From contig NC_014931.1 in the NCBI RefSeq assembly GCF_000184745.1, positions 5,208,001 through 5,272,000 of the forward strand: a DNA stretch of 64,000 bases. The letters are read 5' to 3'. Below the pieces are notes generated by a model that saw only the letters and a program-made list of their open reading frames with translations, searched no databases and was not told where the DNA came from. The DNA comes from Variovorax paradoxus EPS. GTDB taxonomy: Bacteria > Pseudomonadota > Gammaproteobacteria > Burkholderiales > Burkholderiaceae_C. The translations under genes and the position numbers were made by a program. Positions 19,221 through 28,474 of this stretch are shown in pieces (within the stretch, counting starts at the first letter, position 1; each line of letters starts with the position of its first letter).

Positions 19221-21728
19221 ATGAATCGGACCTCTCGCCTGGCGGGCATCTGCCTCCCCGCCATCCTGGCCCTGTGGATGGTGTTGACGTGCGGCAGCGC
19301 CATCGCGCAGCCGGACGCCAGCATGGCCGCCGGCATGGCCGCCGGCAACGGCAACCCCAACAACGGTGCCAACACCGCCGCCGCGGCGCCGGCTCCCACC
19401 ATCGCCGAGTTGCGCGCGGAGTTCGCCAGGATCGCCCCTGCAGGCAAGGGCGGCACCAATGCCAATGCCATCCCGGGCGCCGAGGACAATGCGCGCAAGC
19501 AGCTCACGCAGATCAACGACATCGGCGCGCAGGCCGACAAGTTCGTCGCCGCCCGCGTCGGCGACCTGGCCGACCTGAACGCGCGGCTCGGCGAACTGGG
19601 CAATCCGCCCGCCGCCGGCGCCACCGAAGACCCGAACATCACGCGTCAGCGCGCGCAGCTGACCAAGGAGCGCAATGCGCTCGATGCGGACATCCGCCTG
19701 GCCAGGCTGCTGTCGATCGACGTGCGCCAGCGCGGCACCGACCTGGTGTCACAGCGTCGCCAGCAGTTCGAGGCCGAGCTCACCAGCCGCGCCGCCTCGC
19801 CGCTCAACGGCACGTTCTGGAACGACCTGCGCGAAGCCTGGCCCGACGACCTCGCCCGGCTGCAGGCGATAGCCCTCGCGCTGGATGACGGTTTCGCGCA
19901 GGCGCTGGAGCCCGAGAACCGCACGCCGGTGATCGCCGCGCTCATTGGCGCGCTGCTGCTCGCGTGGCTGGGCGTCTGGGCGGCCGAACACGGGCTGGCG
20001 CGCCTCGCGATGCGCGTGCTGCCGGCCGGGCGGCTGCGCCGCTCGCTGCTGGTGATCGCCATCGTCGCGGCCCACGTGCTGCTGGTGGCCGTGGCCGCGC
20101 ACGGCTTCGTGGAGGTGCTCAAGGCCTATGCCACCTGGGACGCGCAGGCACGCAAGGCGCTGCAGTCGGCGGCGCAGGCGCTGACTTTCATGGCATTCGT
20201 CATCGGCCTGGGGCGCGCGCTGCTCGCCACCGCCCGGCCCTCGTGGCGGCTGCCGCCCATTCCCGATGCCACGGCCGAGCGGCTGTCGGTGCTGCCGTGG
20301 CTGGTGGCGCTGGTGGCGGCGCTCGCGTGGACGCCCGCGGAGATCAACGCGCTCATCGACGCGAGCTTCGCCGCCGTGGTGGGCACGCATGTGCTGACGG
20401 CGCTGCTGCTCACCGCCTTGGTGGGCACGGTCGTCTACCGCCTGAAGGCCCTGCGCGCCGACGCGCCCGATGCCGGCCTGCCCGAGCGGCCGATGTGGGT
20501 CGGCCTGCTGGTGGCGCTGATCGGCGTGCTGATGATCGCGATCTGGGTGCTGGTGGCCGTGGGCTACGTGGCGCTCGCGAGCTTCCTGGCCTCGCAGCTC
20601 ACCTGGAGCGGCATCGTGGCCGCGGCCTTCTACGTGCTGTTCAAGTTCGCCGACGACGTGTTCATGGCGCTGGTGTCGTCGCGCAGCACCTTCGGCCAGC
20701 GGCTGCAGAAGAGCTTCAACCTCGCGCCGCAGACGCTGGACCAGGCCGCCACGGTGCTCTCGGGGCTGAGCCGGGTCGGACTGTTCTTCTACATGCTGAT
20801 CGCGCTCGCCGCGCCGCTGGGCACGGGGCCGGGCGAGGTGTTCCAGCGCAGCGGCAAGTTCGGCACCGGCGTGAAGGTGGGCGAGTTCCAGCTGGTGCCG
20901 GGCGCCATCCTGAGCGCCATCGCGGTGGCGGTGGTCGGCTTCATCGTGATGCGGGTGTTCAAGCGCTGGCTCGAGCGCAGCTACCTGCCCAACACGCAGC
21001 TCGAGCCGGGCATGCAGAGCTCGATCACCACGCTGCTGGGCTACGTGGGCGGCATCCTGGTGATCGCGTTCGCGCTCTCAGCCCTGGGCATCGGCATCGA
21101 GCGCATCGCGTGGGTGGCGAGTGCGCTGTCGGTGGGTATCGGCTTCGGGCTGCAGGCGATCGTGCAGAACTTCATCTCGGGGCTGATCCTGCTGGCCGAG
21201 CAGCCGGTGAAGGTGGGCGACTGGGTGGTGCTGGGCACGGCCGAGGGCGACGTGCGGCGCATCAACGTGCGCGCCACCGAGATCGTGCTGGGCGACCGCT
21301 CCACGCTGATCGTGCCGAACTCGGAGTTCATCACCAAGACGGTCCGCAATATGACGCTCTCCAATGCAGAGGGCCGCGTGCTGATTCGCCTGCCGATGCC
21401 GCTGACGACCGATGCGCAGCGCGTGCGCGAGCTGATCCTCGAAGCCTGCCGCGCGCACGAAGGGGTGCTGGAAACGCCTGCGCCGTCGCTCACGCTGGAG
21501 GGCATCGAGAACGGGCTCTTGATCTTCCAGGCCATCGCCTACGTGGCGAGCCCGCGGCTGGCGGGCGGCGTGCGCAGCGATTTGCTGTTCGCGATCCTCG
21601 ACGAACTGAAGAAAGCCGCGCTGCCGATGGCAACGCCGACCACCTTCATGATGGCGCCCGCCGAGCCCGCCGCGGCCGCCCCGGCGCCCGCGACGCAGAA
21701 CTCGCCGATCCCCGGCATGCCGACCTGA
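19221..21728 (+). CDS. MscS-type mechanosensitive channel with DUF3772 domain
   Basis: A large (835-residue) channel of the MscK/YbdG-like class. A signal peptide (about residues 1-30, ending SAIAQ) leads into a periplasmic DUF3772 region (about 50-200) with coiled-coil character. Multiple membrane spans follow from about residue 235 and an MscS pore and beta domain from about 590 (VASALSVGIGFGLQAIVQNFISGLILL; VGDWVVLGTAEGDVRRINVRATEI). It should open on membrane tension to release solutes during osmotic downshock. Start MNRTSRLAG at 19221. It is convergent with the lrp-like gene, with only six bases between stops. Confidence 0.9.
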   Translation: MNRTSRLAGICLPAILALWMVLTCGSAIAQPDASMAAGMAAGNGNPNNGANTAAAAPAPTIAELRAEFARIAPAGKGGTNANAIPGAEDNARKQLTQINDIGAQADKFVAARVGDLADLNARLGELGNPPAAGATEDPNITRQRAQLTKERNALDADIRLARLLSIDVRQRGTDLVSQRRQQFEAELTSRAASPLNGTFWNDLREAWPDDLARLQAIALALDDGFAQALEPENRTPVIAALIGALLLAWLGVWAAEHGLARLAMRVLPAGRLRRSLLVIAIVAAHVLLVAVAAHGFVEVLKAYATWDAQARKALQSAAQALTFMAFVIGLGRALLATARPSWRLPPIPDATAERLSVLPWLVALVAALAWTPAEINALIDASFAAVVGTHVLTALLLTALVGTVVYRLKALRADAPDAGLPERPMWVGLLVALIGVLMIAIWVLVAVGYVALASFLASQLTWSGIVAAAFYVLFKFADDVFMALVSSRSTFGQRLQKSFNLAPQTLDQAATVLSGLSRVGLFFYMLIALAAPLGTGPGEVFQRSGKFGTGVKVGEFQLVPGAILSAIAVAVVGFIVMRVFKRWLERSYLPNTQLEPGMQSSITTLLGYVGGILVIAFALSALGIGIERIAWVASALSVGIGFGLQAIVQNFISGLILLAEQPVKVGDWVVLGTAEGDVRRINVRATEIVLGDRSTLIVPNSEFITKTVRNMTLSNAEGRVLIRLPMPLTTDAQRVRELILEACRAHEGVLETPAPSLTLEGIENGLLIFQAIAYVASPRLAGGVRSDLLFAILDELKKAALPMATPTTFMMAPAEPAAAAPAPATQNSPIPGMPT

Positions 21729-21734
21729 GGCTCA

Positions 21735-22211
21735 TCACTCCAGCGGCAGCGCCGTGGTGCACTTGATCTCGTTCAGGCACACGCTGGACCGCACGGCCGA
21801 CACGCCGGGCATGTGCATCAGCGTGTGCATCAGGAACTGCGAGAGCGACTCCAGGTCGCGCGCGACCACTTTCAGCACGTAGTCGAAGTCGCCGGTCACC
21901 GAGTAGCACTCCAGGATCTGCTTCAGGTCGGCGATCAGGTCCTGGAACTTGGGCAGCTCGTCGACGTGGCCCCGCGCCATGGTCACGTGGATGAAGGCGA
22001 TCACGCCGAGGCCGACGTGGCGCGCGTTCAGGTGCGCCGCGTAGCCGTTGATGAGGCCCAGCTCCTCCAACCGTCGGTGGCGCCGCATGCACTGCGCGGG
22101 CGACAGGTTGGCAACCTCCGACAGCTCGAGGTTGGTGGCGCGGCCGTGCACCTGTAAGTGGTCAAGAATCCGCCTGTCGATCCGGTCAAGTTCGATCTCG
22201 TGCAATTTCAT
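21735..22211 (-). CDS. Lrp/AsnC family transcriptional regulator
   Basis: A 158-residue regulator: an N-terminal winged HTH (LDRIDRRILDHLQVHGRATNLELSEVANLS...CMRRHRRLEE) and a C-terminal RAM ligand-binding domain (CYSVTGDFDYVLKVVARDLESL). The start at 22211 is fixed by GGAGG placed nine bases upstream; the in-frame ATG at 22220 directly abuts that site. Lrp/AsnC proteins respond to amino acids. It is transcribed divergently from the ABC importer genes, so that system is the likely target, which would suggest an amino-acid-like ligand. Confidence 0.92.
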   Translation of the reverse strand: MKLHEIELDRIDRRILDHLQVHGRATNLELSEVANLSPAQCMRRHRRLEELGLINGYAAHLNARHVGLGVIAFIHVTMARGHVDELPKFQDLIADLKQILECYSVTGDFDYVLKVVARDLESLSQFLMHTLMHMPGVSAVRSSVCLNEIKCTTALPLE

Positions 22212-22273
22212 CTCTTGCATCCTCCAATAGATGCAATTATGTTTCCTAAAGCGGGGTAAGCCCGATCCGTCCA

Positions 22274-22290
22274 TGCACCTTAATTGTGCA
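22274..22290. promoter_or_regulatory. Inverted repeat in the lrp-ABC divergent promoter region
   Basis: TGCAC-N7-GTGCA lies in the 208-base region between the Lrp-type gene and the substrate-binding protein gene, about 130 bases before the latter. An A/T-rich centre flanked by TGCA-type half sites resembles AsnC/Lrp operators. A related TGCAATTA tract occurs near 22229-22236. Binding is inferred only from position and symmetry. Confidence 0.4.
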
Positions 22291-22419
22291 AAGTACGATC
22301 TAGACTTCGAAGCTGCCGGGACTGCACACGCAGTTTCCCGACGCCGCTGAATTCCCCGCCCCGGCGCACGCCGGCGGCCTCCTCCTCAGACATTCCCATC
22401 CCCACCCGGAGACCCTCAC

Positions 22420-23400
22420 GTGAAAAACGCCTTGCTTCGCACCCCTTTCAGCGCTGTCGCCCTGGCCTTCGGCATGCTGGCCGCCGCGCCTTCGTTCGCG
22501 GCCGAGACCAAGTCCGTGGCGGTGACCGCCATCGTCGAGCACCCGGCACTCGATGCGGTGCGCGACGGCGTGAAGGCCGAGCTCAAGGCGGCCGGCTACG
22601 AAGAAGGCAAGAACCTCAAGTTCACCTACCAGAGCGCGCAGGGCAACGTGGGCACCGCCGCCCAGATCGCCCGCAAGTACGTGGGCGATGCGCCCGACGT
22701 GATCGTCGCCATCGCCACGCCGTCGGCGCAGGCCGTGGTGGCCTCCACCAAGACGATTCCGGTCGTGTACTCGGCCATCACCGATCCGGTGGCCGCCAGG
22801 CTGGTGAAGAACTGGGAAGCCACCGGCACCAACGTGACCGGCGTGTCGGACCTCTCGCCGCTCGAAAAGCACATCGGCCTCATCAAGCAGGTGGTGCCGA
22901 ACGCCAAGCGCATTGGCGTGATCTACAGCCCCGGTGAAGCCAATTCGGTGGCGATCGTCGCCTCGCTCAAGAAGGCCGCGGCCGATGCTGGCATGACCGT
23001 GGTCGAAGCCGCCGCCGCCCGCACCGTGGACGTGCCGACCGCCGCGCAGAGCCTGGTGGGCAAGGCCGACGTGATCTACACGCCGACCGACAACAACGTG
23101 GTCTCGGCCTTCGAAGGCATCGTGAAGGTCGCCCAGCAGGCCAAGCTGCCGGTGGTGGCGGCCGACACGGCCACCGTCGAGCGCGGCGCAGTGGCGGCCC
23201 TCGGCCTGAACTACAACGACATCGGCCGCCAGACCGGCAAGATCGTCGTGCGCATCCTGAAGGGCGAGAAGCCCGGCACCATCGCCTCGCAGACCAGCAC
23301 CAACTTCGAGTTGGTGGTGAACCCCACCGCCGCCAAGGCGCAGGGCGTGACGCTGTCCGAATCGCTCTTGAAGAGCGCCAAGGTCGTGGCCACGAAGTAA
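22420..23400 (+). CDS. ABC transporter substrate-binding protein (ABC_sub_bind / TrpX-like)
   Basis: A 326-residue periplasmic binding protein of the PF04392-type family, related to the tryptophan/tyrosine TrpX group. The signal peptide MKNALLRTPFSAVALAFGML ends near SFA-AET. The mature protein has AIVEHPALDAVRDGVKAEL, GKNLKFTYQSAQGNVGTAAQIARKY and a late TPTDNNVVSAFEGI, all family hallmarks. The GTG at 22420 is the start, since the reading starts GTGAAAAACGCC after an AGACCCTC leader with only a weak ribosome-binding site. The gene heads a four-gene rightward operon. The substrate is unproven. Confidence 0.9.
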   Translation: MKNALLRTPFSAVALAFGMLAAAPSFAAETKSVAVTAIVEHPALDAVRDGVKAELKAAGYEEGKNLKFTYQSAQGNVGTAAQIARKYVGDAPDVIVAIATPSAQAVVASTKTIPVVYSAITDPVAARLVKNWEATGTNVTGVSDLSPLEKHIGLIKQVVPNAKRIGVIYSPGEANSVAIVASLKKAAADAGMTVVEAAAARTVDVPTAAQSLVGKADVIYTPTDNNVVSAFEGIVKVAQQAKLPVVAADTATVERGAVAALGLNYNDIGRQTGKIVVRILKGEKPGTIASQTSTNFELVVNPTAAKAQGVTLSESLLKSAKVVATK

Positions 23401-23415
23401 GAAGCGCGCTTCTTT

Positions 23416-24312
23416 ATGTCGCTCATCGCTTCGCTGGGCGCTATCGAGATCGGTCTGATATTCGGACTGGTCGCGTTGGGCGTCTTCATGTCGTTTCGCA
23501 TCATCAACTTCCCCGACCTCACGGTGGACGGCAGCTTTCCGCTGGGCGCCGCCGTGGCCGCGATGCTGATCGTCCTCGGTTGGAATCCGGTGGCCGCCAC
23601 CGCGGTCGCCTGCGTGGCGGGCGCCGCTGCGGGCTGGGTCACGGCGTGGCTCAACGTCAAGCTCAAGATCATGCAGTTGCTCGCGAGCATCCTGGTGATG
23701 ATCGCGCTGTACTCCATCAACCTGCGTGTGATGGGCAAGCCCAACGTGGCGCTGATCACCGAGCCGACCGTGTTCACCATGGTCGACTTCGGCGGCATGC
23801 CCGAGCAATGGGCCAAGCCGCTGTTGCTGCTCTTCATCGTGATCGTCGCGAAGATCGTGGTCGACATGTTCTTCGCCTCCGAAGCGGGCCTCGCGATGCG
23901 CGCCACCGGCGGCAACGCCCGAATGGCGCGCGCGCAAGGCATTTCGACCGACTTCCACACGATGGCGGGCCTGGCGCTCTCCAACGCGTTGGTGGCGCTG
24001 GCCGGCGCGCTGTTCGCGCAGAGCCAGGGCACGGCCGATATCTCGATGGGCGTGGGCACGATCGTGATCGGCCTGGCCGCGGTGATCATCGGCGAGACGC
24101 TGCTGCCGGCGCGCAGCATGGTGATCACCACGCTGGCCTGCGTGCTGGGTGCGCTGCTCTACCGCTTCTTCATCGCGATGGCGCTCAATACCGATTTCAT
24201 GGGCCTGCAGGCACAGGACCTGAACCTGGTGACCGCCGTGCTGGTTGCAGTCGCGCTGCTGATCCCTGCTTACAAGCGCAAGCTGCGCGGACTCTTCAAG
24301 GGGAAGAACTGA
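23416..24312 (+). CDS. ABC transporter permease (TrpY-like)
   Basis: A 298-residue membrane protein with about eight to nine hydrophobic segments, of the branched-chain-amino-acid-permease-like superfamily (BPD_transp_2). Conserved segments are MSFRIINFPDLTVDGSFPLGAA, RATGGNARMARAQGI and DISMGVGTIVIGLAAVIIGETL. The start is 15 bases after the binding-protein stop. Its stop overlaps the ATPase start (TGATG). It forms the transmembrane path of the importer. Confidence 0.92.
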   Translation: MSLIASLGAIEIGLIFGLVALGVFMSFRIINFPDLTVDGSFPLGAAVAAMLIVLGWNPVAATAVACVAGAAAGWVTAWLNVKLKIMQLLASILVMIALYSINLRVMGKPNVALITEPTVFTMVDFGGMPEQWAKPLLLLFIVIVAKIVVDMFFASEAGLAMRATGGNARMARAQGISTDFHTMAGLALSNALVALAGALFAQSQGTADISMGVGTIVIGLAAVIIGETLLPARSMVITTLACVLGALLYRFFIAMALNTDFMGLQAQDLNLVTAVLVAVALLIPAYKRKLRGLFKGKN

Positions 24313-25106
24313 TGCTGCGCGCTCAAAACCTGGAGATGACCTTCAACCCGGGCACGCCGATCGAGAACCGCGTGCTGCGCGGGCTCAGCCTGGAAATTCC
24401 GACCGGCCAGTTCGTCACCGTGATCGGCTCGAACGGCGCGGGCAAGTCGACCTTTCTGAATGCAGTGAGCGGCGATCTGATCGTCGACAAGGGCAGTATC
24501 GAGATCGACGGCAAGGACGTGACCCGCATGAACGCCTGGCAGCGCTCGGGCATGGTGGCCCGCGTGTTCCAGGACCCGATGGCCGGCACCTGCGAGGCGC
24601 TGACCATCGAGGAGAACATGGCGCTGGCATGGAAGCGCGGCGAGCGTCGCGGCTTCGGCTTTTCGCTCAACCGGGGCCTGCGCGAGTTGTTCCGCGAGAA
24701 GCTGTCGATTCTCAAGCTGGGTCTGGAAAACCGGCTGGCCGACCGCATCGGCCTGCTCTCGGGCGGGCAGCGGCAGGCGGTGAGCCTCTTGATGGCGTCG
24801 CTCAAGCCCTCGCGCATCCTGCTGCTGGACGAGCACACGGCAGCGCTGGACCCGAAGACCGCCGCCTTCGTGCTGGAGCTGACCGCCAAGATCGTCGAAG
24901 GCAGCCAGCTCACCGCGATGATGGTGACGCACAGCATGCGGCAGGCGCTGGACTACGGTTCGCGCACCGTCATGCTGCACGAGGGTCAGGTGATCCTCGA
25001 CGTGGCCGGGCCGGAGCGTTCGGGCCTCGATGTGCCCGACCTCTTGCGAATGTTCGAGCAGACGCGCGGCGAGAAGCTCGACGACGACAAGCTGCTGCTG
25101 GCCTGA
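24312..25106 (+). CDS. ABC transporter ATP-binding protein (TrpZ-like)
   Basis: A 264-residue ATPase. Walker A GSNGAGKST is at 39-47, the signature is LLSGGQRQAVSLLMA, and Walker B reads ILLLDEHTAALD, with His following the catalytic Glu as is usual in this subfamily; the switch His lies in MVTHSMRQALDYG. It overlaps the permease by one base and the GNAT gene by one base, so the four genes are clearly one unit. It energises the binding-protein-dependent importer. Confidence 0.93.
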   Translation: MLRAQNLEMTFNPGTPIENRVLRGLSLEIPTGQFVTVIGSNGAGKSTFLNAVSGDLIVDKGSIEIDGKDVTRMNAWQRSGMVARVFQDPMAGTCEALTIEENMALAWKRGERRGFGFSLNRGLRELFREKLSILKLGLENRLADRIGLLSGGQRQAVSLLMASLKPSRILLLDEHTAALDPKTAAFVLELTAKIVEGSQLTAMMVTHSMRQALDYGSRTVMLHEGQVILDVAGPERSGLDVPDLLRMFEQTRGEKLDDDKLLLA

Positions 25107-25624
25107 TGGCGGTCGTGGCAGGCGCTGTCTTCGTGCGTGCGATGCGCGCCGACGATCTGGACGCGGTGCTCGCGATCCAGCTCGCCTGCTACGGCGCGGG
25201 CTTCGTGGAAGACGGTGCGTTGATTGCGCGGCGGTTGGCTGCGGCGCCGGAGACGGGGTGGGTGGCTGGGCACGCGGGGAAGGTCAAGGCCTATCTGGCG
25301 GCCTACCCCTCGGTCGCCGGCAAGCTCACGGCGCTGCATGGCGAGTTCGAGGTCGCAGCGGACGCCGACACGCTGTACCTGCACGACCTGGCAGTGCACC
25401 CGGCCGCTTCGGGGCTGGGCCTCGGGCCGCGACTGGTGCGCCATGCGTGGGCACACGCGGCCAAGGCCGGCTGGCGGCAATCGACGCTGGTGTCGGTGCA
25501 GGCGTCGGTCGGCTTCTGGGAGCGGCAAGGCTATGCGGCGATGCAGCCGGCAGATCCGGCGCAGCAAGCCCGGCTCGCGACCTATCCCGGCACGTCGTTC
25601 TACATGGCCCGCCGGCTGGCCTGA
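25106..25624 (+). CDS. GNAT family N-acetyltransferase
   Basis: A 172-residue GNAT enzyme that would transfer an acetyl group from acetyl-CoA to an amine. The acetyl-CoA loop is seen in LYLHDLAVHPAASGLGLGPRLV (motif A, with the Q/RxxGxG/A loop present as a diverged SGLGLG), and the C-terminal FWERQGY is typical. It overlaps the ABC ATPase stop by one base (TGATG) and ends directly against the convergent small membrane protein. It may modify the imported substrate; this follows only from the operon. Confidence 0.85.
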   Translation: MAVVAGAVFVRAMRADDLDAVLAIQLACYGAGFVEDGALIARRLAAAPETGWVAGHAGKVKAYLAAYPSVAGKLTALHGEFEVAADADTLYLHDLAVHPAASGLGLGPRLVRHAWAHAAKAGWRQSTLVSVQASVGFWERQGYAAMQPADPAQQARLATYPGTSFYMARRLA

Positions 25625-25903
25625 TCAGCGGCGCCAGCCGCGCATCGCGAGCCATTGCACGGTGCCGCAGACTGCCACGAGCGCGGCATAGGTCGTCATC
25701 ACTCCGTCCCGCCCGAACACCACCAGGCCGACGACAAGGACGCCGACGCCGGTCCCGAAGGTGATCGCCCATTGCACCCACCAGCGCGGAACGCCAGCGC
25801 GACGCCCGCCCAGGAAGCGGCTCGCCAAAGCCAGCACCAGGGCGACAAACGCGGCGGGTGCCACAAAATTAAGCAGGTGATTGAGGAGGGCCAGCAGGTC
25901 CAT
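25625..25903 (-). CDS. Small inner-membrane protein of unknown function
   Basis: A 92-residue hydrophobic protein with three likely membrane segments (about 10-29, 44-64 and 69-85), joined by a basic loop [13 protein letters not shown]. No enzymatic motif is visible. Similar short proteins are common in Comamonadaceae, but I cannot name a family. Its stop abuts the GNAT stop, tail to tail. It is monocistronic. Coding is supported by sensible hydrophobic periodicity and a clean ATG. Confidence 0.65.
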   Translation of the reverse strand: MDLLALLNHLLNFVAPAAFVALVLALASRFLGGRRAGVPRWWVQWAITFGTGVGVLVVGLVVFGRDGVMTTYAALVAVCGTVQWLAMRGWRR

Positions 25904-26002
25904 CGGAGAGGGTTGGGAGGGGGCGCCACCATGTGGCGAAGGTTATGGCTGTTATAGGGAAAGCCATTTGTCCCTCGGCAAGCCCCGGGCCGCTGCTGAT
26001 TT

Positions 26003-26008
26003 TATAAT
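26003..26008 (+). promoter_or_regulatory. Candidate -10 box immediately before hemA
   Basis: A perfect TATAAT ends seven bases before the hemA ATG. If it is used, transcription would begin at or within a base or two of the start codon, giving a leaderless message. No good -35 match is seen at normal spacing, so this is tentative. Confidence 0.45.
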
Positions 26009-26015
26009 CACGCGC

Positions 26016-27287
26016 ATGTCTGTCTGGGCTCTCGGCTTGAACCACACGACCGCGCCGCTCGATCTGCGCGGTCGTTTTGCGTTTGCGCTCGATCAGATCG
26101 CCCCGACGCTGCAGAGCCTGCGCAGCTCCTTCCCCAGCAGCCGCCACCCGCAGGTGGAAGCCGCAATCATCTCGACCTGCAACCGCACCGAGATCTACTG
26201 CGCCTCCGAACACATCGCCCTCGACCACACCTTCGGCTGGCTGGCCGAAAGCGGCGGCGTGGCGCCCACCCTGCTGCGCTCCCACGCCTACACACTGCAC
26301 GACGACGAGGCTGCGCGCCATGTCTTCCGCGTGGCCAGCGGGCTCGATTCGATGGTGCTCGGCGAGGCCCAGATCCTCGGCCAGATGAAAGACGCGGTGC
26401 GCGCGGCCGAGAACGTCGGCGCCCTGGGCACCACGCTCAACCAGCTGTTCCAGCGCTCGTTCGCCGTCGCGAAAGAAGTGCGCACGGCCACCGAGATCGG
26501 TGCGCATTCCATCAGCATGGCCGCCGCGGCCGTGCGGCTGGCCGGACAACTCTTCGAAGACCTGCGCAAGACGCGCGTGCTGTTCGTCGGCGCGGGCGAA
26601 ATGATCGACCTCGCGGTGACGCACTTCGCGGCCAAGGAGCCGAAGTCCATCGCCATCGCCAACCGCACGCTGGAACGCGGCGAAAAGCTCGCCACGCGCT
26701 TCGGCGGCGAGGCGATGCGGCTGGCCGACCTGCCGGCGCGGCTCGCCGAATTCGACATCGTGGTGAGCTGCACCGCGAGCACGCTGCCGATCATCGGCCT
26801 GGGCGCCGTCGAGCGCGCACTCAAGGCACGCAAGCACCGCCCGATCTTCATGGTCGACCTGGCCGTGCCGCGCGACATCGAGCCCGAAGTGAAGGCGCTG
26901 GAAGACGTCTACCTCTACACCGTCGACGACCTCGCGCACGTGGTGCAGCAGGGCCAAGCCAACCGCCAAGCGGCGGTGGCGCAAGCCGAAGTCATCATCG
27001 ATGCCGGCGTGCAGAGCTTCATGCACTGGCTGGGTCAGCGCAGCACGGTGCCGCTGATCCAGCAGCTCAATGCGCAGGCCGACGAATGGCGCGCCGCCGA
27101 GATGGCGCGCGCCCGCAAGCTGCTGGCCAAGGGTGAATCGGTCGATGCGGTGCTCGAGGCGATGTCGCGCGGGCTTACGCAAAAGATGATGCACGGCGCC
27201 ATGGCCGAGCTGCACTCGGGCGATGCCGCATCGCGCGAGCAGACCGCGCAGACGATCTCCCGGCTGTTCCTGCGCAAAGAGCGTTAG
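26016..27287 (+). CDS. hemA: Glutamyl-tRNA reductase
   Basis: The first committed step of the C5 pathway to tetrapyrroles: NADPH-dependent reduction of glutamyl-tRNA-Glu to glutamate-1-semialdehyde. It has 423 residues; the catalytic Cys is Cys55 in [10 protein letters not shown], with [15 protein letters not shown], the NADPH domain [17 protein letters not shown] and a C-terminal dimerisation helix. The start at 26016 ([14 protein letters not shown]) matches the family; an upstream extension is not homologous in character. It is followed by prfA and prmC, a widespread hemA-prfA-prmC order. Confidence 0.97.
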   Translation: MSVWALGLNHTTAPLDLRGRFAFALDQIAPTLQSLRSSFPSSRHPQVEAAIISTCNRTEIYCASEHIALDHTFGWLAESGGVAPTLLRSHAYTLHDDEAARHVFRVASGLDSMVLGEAQILGQMKDAVRAAENVGALGTTLNQLFQRSFAVAKEVRTATEIGAHSISMAAAAVRLAGQLFEDLRKTRVLFVGAGEMIDLAVTHFAAKEPKSIAIANRTLERGEKLATRFGGEAMRLADLPARLAEFDIVVSCTASTLPIIGLGAVERALKARKHRPIFMVDLAVPRDIEPEVKALEDVYLYTVDDLAHVVQQGQANRQAAVAQAEVIIDAGVQSFMHWLGQRSTVPLIQQLNAQADEWRAAEMARARKLLAKGESVDAVLEAMSRGLTQKMMHGAMAELHSGDAASREQTAQTISRLFLRKER

Positions 27288-27385
27288 CGACGCTCGTCAG
27301 CGGCCCGGCCCTGCGTGCCGCGGCCTCCCTGCGCCCTGCCGCTGCACGCGGCATTCATCTCCCATTTTCCCGAGTTCCTTCTTCC

Positions 27386-28474
27386 GTGAAATCCTTTCTT
27401 CGCCATCAACTCGAACGCTACGTCCAGCGCCTGGGCGAGCTCGACTTCCTGCTCTCGCGCGAAGACATCATGAGCGACATGGCGCAGTACCGCACCATCT
27501 CGCGTGAGCACGCCGAGATCACGCAGATCGCCGGCCGCTACGAGCGCTACAGGCAGCGCGAGGCGGATATCGCCGGTGCGAAGGAAATGCTCGACGATCC
27601 GGACATGGCCGAGATGGCGCGCGAAGAAATCGCGGGCGCCGAGGCCGAGCTGGTGCAGCTCGAAGAAGAGCTGCAGCGCCTCTTGCTGCCCAAGGACCCC
27701 GACGACGCACGCAACGCCTTCATGGAAATCCGCGCCGGCACGGGGGGCGACGAATCGGCCCTCTTCGCGGGCGACCTGCTGCGCATGTACACGCGCTACT
27801 GCGAACGCGCGGGCCTGCGCTGCGAAATCGTGAGCGAGAGCGCGAGCGAACTCGGCGGCTACAAGGAAGTGGTGATCCGCATCGTCGGCGACGAGGTCTT
27901 CGGCAAGCTGCGTTTCGAATCGGGCGGCCACCGCGTGCAGCGCGTGCCGGCCACCGAAACCCAGGGCCGCATCCACACCAGCGCCTGCACGGTCGCCGTG
28001 CTGGCCGAGCCCGACGAAACCGTGGCGGTGCAGATCAACCCCGCGGACCTGCGCATCGACACTTACCGCGCGAGCGGCGCCGGTGGCCAGCACATCAACA
28101 AGACCGACTCGGCCGTGCGCATCACGCACATCCCGACCGGCATCGTGGCCGAGTGCCAGGACGACCGCAGCCAGCACCGCAACAAAGCCAAGGCGCTGCA
28201 GGTGCTGTCGGCGCGCATCCAGGAAAAAGACCGCAGCGAGCGCGCCGCCAAGGACGCGGCAATGCGCAAGGGGCTGATCGGCAGCGGCGACCGCTCGGAC
28301 CGCATCCGTACCTACAACTTCCCGCAGGGGCGGCTCACCGACCACCGGATCAACCTGACGCTCTACAAGCTGCTGGCGATCATGGAAGGCGACCTCGGCG
28401 ATGTGCTGGAAGCGCTGCGCGCCGCGCGCGAGGCCGAGCAACTGGCCGAGCTGGAATCGAGCCTTCCCGCGTGA
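27386..28474 (+). CDS. prfA: Peptide chain release factor 1
   Basis: RF1 releases peptides at UAA and UAG. It has 362 residues. The tripeptide anticodon PAT lies in [18 protein letters not shown], which separates it from RF2 (SPF), and the catalytic GGQ is in [19 protein letters not shown]. The Gln of GGQ is the methylation target of the next gene product, PrmC, whose start overlaps the stop by one base. The start codon is GTG at 27386, giving [12 protein letters not shown]. Confidence 0.97.
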   Translation: MKSFLRHQLERYVQRLGELDFLLSREDIMSDMAQYRTISREHAEITQIAGRYERYRQREADIAGAKEMLDDPDMAEMAREEIAGAEAELVQLEEELQRLLLPKDPDDARNAFMEIRAGTGGDESALFAGDLLRMYTRYCERAGLRCEIVSESASELGGYKEVVIRIVGDEVFGKLRFESGGHRVQRVPATETQGRIHTSACTVAVLAEPDETVAVQINPADLRIDTYRASGAGGQHINKTDSAVRITHIPTGIVAECQDDRSQHRNKAKALQVLSARIQEKDRSERAAKDAAMRKGLIGSGDRSDRIRTYNFPQGRLTDHRINLTLYKLLAIMEGDLGDVLEALRAAREAEQLAELESSLPA

